The notes beneath the pieces were generated by a model. It did not search any database. It worked only from the letters and a program-made list of their open reading frames with translations, and was not told where the DNA came from. This document shows positions 35,776-42,636 of a stretch of 59,233 nucleotides of DNA, piece after piece (positions within the stretch are counted from its first letter, which is position 1; every line of letters starts with the position of its first letter). This stretch comes from Brevibacterium daeguense (GTDB taxonomy: Bacteria; Actinomycetota; Actinomycetes; Actinomycetales; Brevibacteriaceae). A program made the translations under genes and the position numbers. The stretch is from assembly GCF_021729135.1 (NCBI RefSeq), contig NZ_JAJTWW010000011.1, positions 1 through 59,233 on the forward strand. The letters are read 5' to 3'.

Positions 35776-36951
35776 TCAGCTCACCCGGTCCTGGGCCCAG
35801 CGCGGCGCGCCGGTGTAGGACCGGCCGATGACCTGCGGCGCGGGATTCTCGATCGCCGCGGCGTAGTGTCCGATGAGCTGTGAGCACACGCTCTTCCAGC
35901 TGCGGCCGAGCACCGTCGCCCGGGCCGTCGCTCCGAAGGTGAGCCGCTTCGATTCGTCGCCGGTGAGGTCGCGCACGTAGCTGCGCATCGACTCCAGGTC
36001 CCCGGGCTTGTAGAGCCAGCCGGTGTGGGACGAGCTCACCAGATCGAGCGGGCCGCCGCGCGCCGGCGCCACCACCGGCACCGCCGAGGCCATGGCCTCC
36101 TGGATCGTCTGGCAGAAGGTCTCCAGCTCCCCGGGAGACACCATGACGTCGAAGCTCGCGACCGCCTGCGCCAGGGCATCCCCGCCCAGGAAGCCGGTGA
36201 AGTGCGCATTCGGCAGCAGCTGCTGGAGACGGCGGCGCTGGGGTCCCTCGCCGACGATGACGAGCCTGGAGCCGGGCATGTCGTGGAGCACGGCGAGGTC
36301 CTCGACCTGCTTCTCCACGGCCAGCCGACCGACGAAGCCGATGATCTTCTCCCCGTGCGGGGCCACCCGTGCCCGCCACTCATCGGATCTGCGGGTGGGG
36401 TCGAAGCGGGTGGAGTCGACGCCGCGGGCCCAGAGACGGACGTCCTGGACTCCCTGGGCCGCCAGCTGGTCGATCGTGTAGCTCGACGGCGCCAGCGTCA
36501 GGGAGGCGTGCTGGTGGATGTTGCGGACGTGCGTCCACAGCATCGCCTCGATGCCGCGCATGCCGTAGCGGGCGGCATAGGCGGGGACTTCCGTCTGGTA
36601 CACCGCGACGGACGGGATGCCGAGGTCCTGGCAGGCGAGCACGGCGCGCCACCCGAGGACGAACGGCGAGGCGAGGTGGACGACGTCGGGATCGAAGTCG
36701 GCCAGCAGGTTGCGGATCCGGGACACCCCGCCGGGGGCGACGCGGACTTTGCGGTACTTCGGCATTGCGAAGGACGGGACGCGGACGACGCGGGCGCCGG
36801 CGACCTCGCGGGGGGCATCGTGGCGGGAACCCGGTGAGATCACGAGCACCTCGTCCCCGCGCTCGGCCAGATGGTCGAGTACGCGGAGGAGGCTGTGGGT
36901 CACGCCGTTCATCTGGGGCAGGAAAGACTCAGCAACTATTGCTACTCTCAC
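35776..36951 (-). CDS. GT4 glycosyltransferase, MgtA-like alpha-mannosyltransferase
   Basis: A 391-residue GT-B fold glycosyltransferase. It begins VRVAIVAESFLPQMNGVTHSLLRVLDHLAERG, the characteristic opening of actinobacterial GDP-mannose-dependent MgtA/PimB-type enzymes, and has LTLAPSSYTIDQL, GFVGRLAVEKQV and the nucleotide-sugar site PGELETFCQTIQEAMASAVPVVAP with the E-x7-E pair. The likely role is mannosylation of a membrane glycolipid on the cytosolic face. The GTG at 36951 is chosen; the nearest ribosome binding site is either too close (GGAGG, one base) or about nine bases away (GGGGGTGA). It is divergent from lemA. Confidence 0.85.
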   Translation of the reverse strand: MRVAIVAESFLPQMNGVTHSLLRVLDHLAERGDEVLVISPGSRHDAPREVAGARVVRVPSFAMPKYRKVRVAPGGVSRIRNLLADFDPDVVHLASPFVLGWRAVLACQDLGIPSVAVYQTEVPAYAARYGMRGIEAMLWTHVRNIHQHASLTLAPSSYTIDQLAAQGVQDVRLWARGVDSTRFDPTRRSDEWRARVAPHGEKIIGFVGRLAVEKQVEDLAVLHDMPGSRLVIVGEGPQRRRLQQLLPNAHFTGFLGGDALAQAVASFDVMVSPGELETFCQTIQEAMASAVPVVAPARGGPLDLVSSSHTGWLYKPGDLESMRSYVRDLTGDESKRLTFGATARATVLGRSWKSVCSQLIGHYAAAIENPAPQVIGRSYTGAPRWAQDRVS

Positions 36952-37018
36952 GCCTCCAGAATCACCCCCACGGGTGAAGGGGCGACCCGGCCGGTGGGAA
37001 ATCCGGCTGAACCCGGGG

Positions 37019-37024
37019 TAAACT
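37019..37024 (+). promoter_or_regulatory. -10 box of the lemA-truA promoter
   Basis: TAAACT; a start site near 37031 would place the first hairpin of the leader within a few bases of the mRNA 5' end. Confidence 0.5.
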
Positions 37025-37034
37025 GTTGGCGGCC

Positions 37035-37114
37035 TGGCCTCGACCGAGCACGACAGCGTGCCGGTCGAGGCCACCTGTACGTCGGCGAGGCTGGAGGCAG
37101 TCTGCAGGACTGCC
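37035..37114 (+). promoter_or_regulatory. Two-hairpin structured leader of lemA-truA
   Basis: Hairpin 1 (37035-37073): TGGCCTCGACCG pairs perfectly with CGGTCGAGGCCA, continued after one bulged A by GCAC/GTGC around a GACAGC loop, 16 bp in all. Hairpin 2 (37096-37114): GGCAGTC-TGCAG-GACTGCC, perfect 7 bp. The lemA ribosome binding site GGAGGA follows 10 bases later. No known riboswitch class was recognised. Confidence 0.6.
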
Positions 37115-37136
37115 GTGATGCAACGGAGGAACCGGA

Positions 37137-37778
37137 TTGGTGTGGCTGCTTGCGGTGATCGCGCTGGTGATCGCCCTGGTCGTCCTCGGGGGGCTGGTGA
37201 CCCGCTTCAATCAGCTCAGTCTTGCTCGCGACCTCTGCGACGAGAACCGCAGGCAGGTCGATGCGGACATCGCCGACCGGCATCTGCTGCTTCCGGCCTT
37301 CCTCGAGCTGTGCGGCAAGCAGATCGGCATGACCTACGAGGTGCAGGCGCTCGGCGACGCCTTCACCGCGGCGCGGCAGGCCGACACGGCCGAGGAGATC
37401 GGGCGGGCGGAGGAGAACCTCACCGTCGCCGTCGAGGAGCTGGCGGAGACGATGCGCTGTCACCTGCAGCGGGATGCCGAGCGTGGGCAGAACCCGGACC
37501 CCGGGCAGGACACCGGCGTCACCGCGCGCTACCTCTACGTCCAGATCCGCGTGATCGAGGGGCGCATCGCCTCCGCGATCCGGTATTACAACCAGAACGT
37601 CGAACGGTACCTGGAGCGGCGCGCCCAGATCTTCTGCGTGCCCTTCCGCGCGGTCTTCGCCCGCTACGCGCCCGTGCCGTACTCCGATCTCGAATTCGAT
37701 CCGGCCGTGTCATCCGAGCAGGCGCTCGAGACGCTCTCCGAGGACTACCGGCCCGGCCGCCTGAGCGAGGGCCCGTGA
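37137..37778 (+). CDS. lemA: LemA family protein
   Basis: A 213-residue protein of the LemA family: an N-terminal membrane span (about residues 2-22, WLLAVIALVIALVVLGGLV), then a helical domain with the family stretch YNQNVERYLERRAQIFCVPFRAVFARY. LemA proteins have an N-terminus outside and a helical bundle of unknown function. Start is TTG at 37137 or GTG at 37140; both fit the GGAGGA ribosome binding site. The C-terminal 25 residues are acidic and not conserved. Its stop overlaps truA by four bases (GTGA), an association that ties it to tRNA modification expression. Confidence 0.85.
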   Translation: MVWLLAVIALVIALVVLGGLVTRFNQLSLARDLCDENRRQVDADIADRHLLLPAFLELCGKQIGMTYEVQALGDAFTAARQADTAEEIGRAEENLTVAVEELAETMRCHLQRDAERGQNPDPGQDTGVTARYLYVQIRVIEGRIASAIRYYNQNVERYLERRAQIFCVPFRAVFARYAPVPYSDLEFDPAVSSEQALETLSEDYRPGRLSEGP

Positions 37779-38635
37779 CCCGGTTCCGGGTGGACCTCGG
37801 CTACCGCGGCACCGGATTCCACGGCTGGGCCGTCCAGCCTGGCCTGCGCACGGTGCAGGGCTGCCTCGAGTCCGCGCTGGAGACCGTGTGCGGCGAGCCG
37901 ATCCGCACGATCGTCGCCGGCCGCACCGACTCCGGGGTCCATGCTCGGCGTCAGGTGGTGCACCTGGACCTGTCCGCCGAGGCGGTCGCCCGTCTCATCG
38001 GGCGCGCGGACCGGGAGCCCGGTGCCGCTCTGGTGAGCCGCCTCCGCGGGGCGCTGCGCCATCTCGGATGTCCCGACATCGTCATCCACTCCGCTCAGAC
38101 CGTCTCCGCAGACTTCGATGCCCGGTTCTCCGCGATTTGGCGCGAGTACACCTACCGGGTGGCCGATGACGACACCTTCCTCGACCCCCTGGCCGTCGAG
38201 CGCACGACGATCCAGCGCGGCAGGCTCGACCACGACGCGATGGCGAAGGCGGCGGGTGAGCTGCTGGGCCTGCACGACTTCCTGCCGTTCTGCCGCCCGC
38301 GGCCGGAGGGCACGACGATCCGCACCCTGTTCGTCCTCGACGTCGACCGGGATGCCGACGCGGCGATCCTGCTCCGCCTGCGCGCCGATGCGTTCTGCCA
38401 TCACATGGTCCGGGCCACGATCGGCGGTCTGGTCAAGGTCGGCGCCGGCTCGTGGCCCGTCTCCCGGCCCGCCGAGCTCATCGCGCTGGCCGAGGGAGGC
38501 GCCGCGGACGTCGGTCCCATGCACGTGATGCCCCCTCAGGGCCTGGTGCTGGAAGCGGTGGGATACCCGGATGCGGGGGAGTGGGCGCAGCGGGCGGAGC
38601 GGACCCGAGCGCGGCGCCTCGGCGTCGATGCCTGA
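37775..38635 (+). CDS. truA: tRNA pseudouridine(38-40) synthase TruA
   Basis: A 286-residue enzyme forming pseudouridine in the tRNA anticodon arm. It begins FRVDLGYRGTGFHGWAVQPGLRTVQGCLE, has the catalytic Asp in AGRTDSGVHARRQVVH, REYTYRV, and FCHHMVRATIGGLVKVGAG, all canonical. The GTG at 37775 overlaps the lemA stop. In many actinobacteria truA lies between rplQ and rplM; here nine kilobases of other genes separate it from rplM. Confidence 0.96.
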   Translation: MTRFRVDLGYRGTGFHGWAVQPGLRTVQGCLESALETVCGEPIRTIVAGRTDSGVHARRQVVHLDLSAEAVARLIGRADREPGAALVSRLRGALRHLGCPDIVIHSAQTVSADFDARFSAIWREYTYRVADDDTFLDPLAVERTTIQRGRLDHDAMAKAAGELLGLHDFLPFCRPRPEGTTIRTLFVLDVDRDADAAILLRLRADAFCHHMVRATIGGLVKVGAGSWPVSRPAELIALAEGGAADVGPMHVMPPQGLVLEAVGYPDAGEWAQRAERTRARRLGVDA

Positions 38636-38671
38636 CCCGACAGTGTTCCATCCCACACTCCCGGCTGGGAG

Positions 38672-38693
38672 CTTCATGGGCAGTTCATGTGGA
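38672..38693 (+). promoter_or_regulatory. PHO-box-like direct repeat upstream of the 5'-nucleotidase
   Basis: CTTCATGGGCA and GTTCATGTGGA are adjacent 11-base units with TTCATG in the same register, as in PhoP-binding PHO boxes. The site is about 70 bases before the start codon of a secreted phosphatase, a usual Pho regulon member. Confidence 0.5.
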
Positions 38694-38764
38694 TTTTCCC
38701 GATGGGAAATGGGTCCCCGCGAAGCTGAGGCGGACTCATCACTCGCCTCAGGAGACTTTCGAAA

Positions 38765-41065
38765 ATGAAGAGAACCGCCCTTCGGTATGCGGTCGGAACA
38801 ACCGCCGCTGCCGGGCTGATGCTGCCGCTGGGGCTCGCCCCCGCGCTGGCGGACGCGCCGGAAGGCACCCAGATCCAGCTGCTCGGCATCACCGACTTCC
38901 ACGGCCGCCTCGCCGACAGCGGAGTCAACCTCGCCTCCGTCGTCGAGCGGGAGCGGGCCGAGAACTCGTCCATGGGCACCGCCCTGCTGTCGACCGGTGA
39001 CAACATCGGCGCGTCGACCTACGAGTCCTCCTCGCAGGAGGACACCCCGACGCTGGAGTACCTCAACGCGCTCGGACTGGACGCCACCGCCACCGGGAAC
39101 CACGAGTACGACCGCGGCTACGACGATCTCGTCGGCCGGGTGTCGGACACGGCGAACTTCCCGCACCTGGCCGCCAACGTCTACGAAGAGGGCACGTCCA
39201 CCGTCGCCGCAGGCCTCGAGGAGTACACGATCCTCGACGTCGACGGCGTGCGCGTCGCAGTGATCGGCGTCGTCACCGAGGACACCGAATCCCTGGTGAG
39301 CCCGGACGGCATCGCGAGCATCGACTTCGGCGACCCGACCGAGGCGGTCAACCGAGTCGCCGCGGACCTCGAGGAGCTGCCCGAGGATGAGCGCCCGGAC
39401 GCCACCGTCGTCCAGGCCCACCTCGGCCCCAGCGATGTCTCCTCACTGAGCGCCGCCGTCGACTCCAACGCCGAGTTCGGCACGCTCGTCACGGAGGCCG
39501 ACGAGTCGATCGACGCGATGTTCTTCGGCCACTCCCACACCGGCTTCGCCTTCGAGGCCGAGGTGCCCGGCACCGACCGCACCCGCCCCGTCGTGCAGTC
39601 CGGCTACTACGGCGACCGCGTGGGCCAGGTGATCCTGAGCTCGGAGGGCGACGGCACCTGGACCACCGACGAGGCCACGACCCTCGACACCGAGGACGTC
39701 ACCTACGACTCCCCGGTCGTCGCCGAGGCCGAGCGCATCATCGACGAGGCGGTCGCCGCCTCGCAGGAGATCGGCTCCGAGGTCGCCGGTGAGATCACCG
39801 AGGACATCACCCGCGCCTTCAACGAGGACGGGTCCGAGAACCGCGGCGGCGAGTCCACCCTGGGCAACCTGGTGGCCGACGCGCTCAAGGAGGGTGCGGG
39901 CTACACGCAGCTCGGCGAGGCCGACTTCGGCATCACCAACCCGGGCGGCCTGCGCACCGACCTGCTGGTCGACGGGCAGTTCGGCGACGAAGCCCCCGGC
40001 GAGGTCACGATCGGCGAGCTCAACCAGGTGCTGCCGTTCGCCAACGACCACGGCGTCGTCACGATGCTGGGCTCGGACGTCATCGGCCTGTTCGAGGAGC
40101 AGTGGCAGCCCGCAGGCGCCTCGCGCCCCTTCCTCCACCTCGGTATCTCCGAGGAGCTCGAAGTGATCTACGACTCCGAGGCCGAGGCGGGCGAGCGAGT
40201 GCTGTCCGTCGAGGTCAACGGCGAGGAGATCGATCCGAACGCCGAGTACCGGGTGGCCACGCTGAGCTTCCTGGCCGCCGGTGGAGACAACTTCGCCTCC
40301 TTCGCCAACGGTGACTTCGAGCAGTCGGGCATGACCGACTTCGAGGTCTGGGAGCGCTACTTCAACGAGAACACCCCGGTCTCCCCGGACACCGACGAGC
40401 GGCAGGCCGACGCCGCCCTCGACATCGTGCTGGGCGGCACGACCGAGGCGACGATCTCGACCGAGGACGACAACTCGGGCGAGTTCACCTTCGAGACCAC
40501 CAACGAGGACGAGATCACCGGGCCGTTCCTGCTGAGCCTGGACCTGCCCGAGGGTCTGTCCGCGGACTTCGGCGAGTACGCAGTCGACGGCGGCGCACGC
40601 ATCGACAGCCTCCCGGCCGGCGGCGCGGCACTGCCGTTCACCGTGACCGGCGAGCCGGGTGAGTACACCTTCACCGCCTCGGTGGTCGCCGATCCGGATG
40701 CGGAATGGTGGGACGACAACCCGATGCCGCTCGTCCACGAGACCGAGGTGACCTTCACCATCGCCGAGGACCAGGACGCGACGCCCGGTGGTGACGACGA
40801 CGGCCGCGGCGCGGACGACGACGATCAGGGCTCGGACGACGACAATCAGGGGTCGGACGACGGCCGCGGAGCGGATGACGGAACCGGAGCGGACGACGAT
40901 CAGCGCGGCGATGACGATCAGGCCGCGGGCGGTTCGGACCGGGGCGGCGACCTGCCGCGGACCGGCTCCGAGATCACGGCTGCCCTCGGCGCGGCGCTCC
41001 TGCTGCTGGCAGCGGGCACGACCGCGGTGATCGCGGTGCGGCGGAAGACCGGCTCCTCCGTCTGA
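38765..41065 (+). CDS. Sortase-anchored bifunctional metallophosphatase/5'-nucleotidase
   Basis: A 766-residue cell-surface enzyme expected to release phosphate from extracellular nucleotides. Order: signal peptide (cleavage near residue 30, PALA-DA); calcineurin-like metal site with ITDFHGRL, STGDNIGAS, TGNHEYDRG and FFGHSHTGF; 5'-nucleotidase C-terminal domain (about residues 345-520) with GNLVADALKEG and GITNPGGLR; a beta-rich region; an Asp/Gly-rich linker with repeated GSDDDNQ and GRGADD units (about 676-728); and LPRTG (730-734), a hydrophobic span and RRK, a complete sortase signal. The ribosome binding site is AGGAG. No sortase gene is in the window. Confidence 0.93.
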   Translation: MKRTALRYAVGTTAAAGLMLPLGLAPALADAPEGTQIQLLGITDFHGRLADSGVNLASVVERERAENSSMGTALLSTGDNIGASTYESSSQEDTPTLEYLNALGLDATATGNHEYDRGYDDLVGRVSDTANFPHLAANVYEEGTSTVAAGLEEYTILDVDGVRVAVIGVVTEDTESLVSPDGIASIDFGDPTEAVNRVAADLEELPEDERPDATVVQAHLGPSDVSSLSAAVDSNAEFGTLVTEADESIDAMFFGHSHTGFAFEAEVPGTDRTRPVVQSGYYGDRVGQVILSSEGDGTWTTDEATTLDTEDVTYDSPVVAEAERIIDEAVAASQEIGSEVAGEITEDITRAFNEDGSENRGGESTLGNLVADALKEGAGYTQLGEADFGITNPGGLRTDLLVDGQFGDEAPGEVTIGELNQVLPFANDHGVVTMLGSDVIGLFEEQWQPAGASRPFLHLGISEELEVIYDSEAEAGERVLSVEVNGEEIDPNAEYRVATLSFLAAGGDNFASFANGDFEQSGMTDFEVWERYFNENTPVSPDTDERQADAALDIVLGGTTEATISTEDDNSGEFTFETTNEDEITGPFLLSLDLPEGLSADFGEYAVDGGARIDSLPAGGAALPFTVTGEPGEYTFTASVVADPDAEWWDDNPMPLVHETEVTFTIAEDQDATPGGDDDGRGADDDDQGSDDDNQGSDDGRGADDGTGADDDQRGDDDQAAGGSDRGGDLPRTGSEITAALGAALLLLAAGTTAVIAVRRKTGSSV

Positions 41066-41133
41066 GCCGCACCGAGCCGAGCTGCGAACAGCCCTGAGCA
41101 GGACTCCACAGTGAGCTGAGAACGCAGCCGAGA

Positions 41134-41165
41134 CCGGCCCCCGATGCAGATGCGTCGGGGGCCGG
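41134..41165. terminator. Bidirectional terminator between convergent genes
   Basis: Perfect 11-bp stem CCGGCCCCCGA / TCGGGGGCCGG with a 10-base loop, between the nucleotidase and the convergent DHFR-like gene. Confidence 0.85.
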
Positions 41166-41171
41166 ATTCAT

Positions 41172-41813
41172 TCATCCGAGGGATGCCGGGGCGTGAGCAT
41201 GGGGGCCGGTGAGAACGGTCGGAGTGTATTCCACCAGCTGCAGCCGCCCGTCGAATGTTCGGCTGTCGATCATCTCCAGCGCGAAGTCCTGATAGCCGTC
41301 GTAGATCCGATCCTGACCGGTGCTGCCGGTGATCACCGGGAAGATCACCAGCCGGAACCGGTCCACCAGGCCGGCGGCCATGAGCGAGCGGCAGAGGCTG
41401 ACGCTGCCGAGGGTGCGCAGGGAGCGGGTGCCGGTGCGCTTCATCTCGGCGACCGCCGCCACTGCGTCACCGCTGACCAGCTCGGTGTTGGGCCAGGCCA
41501 GGGGAGTGGTGAGGGTCGATGAGCAGACGATCTTCGGCACCGCCGCGAGTCCGGACAGGCTCGCCTCCTCGTCGTCGGAGAACTCCGACTGACCGCCGGC
41601 CGCTGCGCCGGACATCTCCGACATCTGCCTGTATGTGTTCGCCCCCAGCAGAAGGGTGTACGCCCCTTCGGGCTGCTCCTCGAGCCACTTCAGGTATTCC
41701 GGGCCTTCCAGGCCCCACCAGCCCGGCCAGCCGTCTGCGGTGCCGTAGCCGTCGAGCGAGACGATGAAGTCCACCAGCAGCTCCGGTGACCTCGTCCTCG
41801 GTGAGTCGATCAT
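41172..41813 (-). CDS. Dihydrofolate reductase-like (RibD C-terminal domain) protein
   Basis: A 213-residue protein of the RibD C-terminal/DHFR-like family, NADPH-dependent reductases of mostly unknown substrate. It begins LLVDFIVSLDGYGTADGW, has the TLLLGANTYRQM motif, KIVCSSTL, and ends with ITGSTGQDRIYDG and LVEYTP. The ATG at 41813 is chosen for its GGAGGA ribosome binding site. It is divergent from the HxlR-SCP2 regulator and shares its operator; proteins of this family are often HxlR targets. Confidence 0.88.
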   Translation of the reverse strand: MIDSPRTRSPELLVDFIVSLDGYGTADGWPGWWGLEGPEYLKWLEEQPEGAYTLLLGANTYRQMSEMSGAAAGGQSEFSDDEEASLSGLAAVPKIVCSSTLTTPLAWPNTELVSGDAVAAVAEMKRTGTRSLRTLGSVSLCRSLMAAGLVDRFRLVIFPVITGSTGQDRIYDGYQDFALEMIDSRTFDGRLQLVEYTPTVLTGPHAHAPASLG

Positions 41814-41899
41814 CGGTCTTCCTCCTTCTCTTCGTTGAGCGGTGAATCTGCCACCGAGCAGAGGTTGCGCTGAGCCGAGTGCTCGATGCGTCGCCCACG

Positions 41900-41931
41900 T
41901 TAGCACTTGCAAAATGCAAGTCAAGTGCTAA
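41900..41931. promoter_or_regulatory. Nested inverted repeat, operator between the DHFR-like gene and the HxlR gene
   Basis: Outer arms TTAGCACTTG (41900-41909) / CAAGTGCTAA (41922-41931) are perfect complements; an inner pair ACTTGC / GCAAGT (41905-41910, 41916-41921) overlaps them. Plus-strand promoter: TTGCAA (41907-41912), 16 bases, TAAATT (41929-41934), then the HxlR ATG after six bases. Minus strand: TTGACT, 16 bases, TAACGT. The operator therefore covers both divergent promoters. Confidence 0.8.
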
Positions 41932-41940
41932 ATTCGAACC

Positions 41941-42636
41941 ATGCGGAAACGTGAGTACGGGCAGTTCTGCGGTCTTGCCCGAGCCGCCGAGGTGGTGGGG
42001 CAGCGATGGACGCTGCTGATCCTCCGGGACCTGTTGGTCGGCCCACGCAGATACTCCGAGCTGCGCTCCGGCCTGCCGGGCATTCCCACGAATATGCTTG
42101 CCACCCGGCTGAAGGAGATGGAGGAGGACGGCCTGGTGGTGCGCGAGGCCCTGACTGGGCCCACCAGGGCGATCGTCTATCGGCTGACGCAGCGGGGTGC
42201 GGAGATCGCCCCGGCCCTCGGGGCTCTCGCGCGCTGGGGCGCTGCGGGAATGCGCGCACCTCGCGAGGGCGAGGTCGTCACCGAGGCGTCGCTGGTCTCA
42301 GCGCTGCGCGCAGGGATCACCGGAGATGCCGCCGGCAGACCGGAGGCCGACCACGAGAGGGCGGAGACGAACTACTCCGTCACGATCGGCGACGTCGCGG
42401 TTCAGGCCACCGTCGCCCCCACCGGGATCACCGTTGAGCCGGGGGCGCATCCGAATCCCGACCTCGTGATCTCCGGAGGTCCGCGCTTCCGCGACCTGCT
42501 GGCCGGAGAGCTCGATCCGCGGACGGCGATTGCACAGGGCATCGTGGTCATCGACGGGGATCCGGCTCTGCTCGAGGACTTCGTGCGGGCCTTCTCCATT
42601 CCCTACTCGGAGTCGACGACCGGGGACGAGCGCTAG
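41941..42636 (+). CDS. HxlR-type regulator fused to an SCP2-like domain
   Basis: A 231-residue transcription factor. Residues 1-100 are an HxlR winged helix (FCGLARAAEVVGQRWTLLILRDLLVGPRRYSELRSGLPGI, opening with Cys10 as in redox- or aldehyde-sensing members). Residues about 120-225 form an SCP2/sterol carrier-like pocket (ETNYSVTIGDVAVQATVAPTG; ISGGPRFRDLLAGE), a likely ligand sensor. Leaderless start with TAAATT. It controls itself and probably the divergent DHFR-like gene. The 3' end overlaps the convergent membrane gene: both stop codons share the tetranucleotide CTAG at 42633-42636. Confidence 0.88.
   Translation: MRKREYGQFCGLARAAEVVGQRWTLLILRDLLVGPRRYSELRSGLPGIPTNMLATRLKEMEEDGLVVREALTGPTRAIVYRLTQRGAEIAPALGALARWGAAGMRAPREGEVVTEASLVSALRAGITGDAAGRPEADHERAETNYSVTIGDVAVQATVAPTGITVEPGAHPNPDLVISGGPRFRDLLAGELDPRTAIAQGIVVIDGDPALLEDFVRAFSIPYSESTTGDER

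Noticed and set aside
40790..40930. DNA tandem repeat in the nucleotidase gene as a separate element
   Set aside because: It is the coding sequence of the Asp/Gly-rich wall-spanning linker before the LPRTG motif.
41900..41931. Resemblance of TTAGCACTTG...CAAGTGCTAA to a CIRCE element
   Set aside because: The arms share only TTAGCACT with CIRCE and the spacer is 12, not 9; the site fits an HxlR operator between two divergent promoters better.
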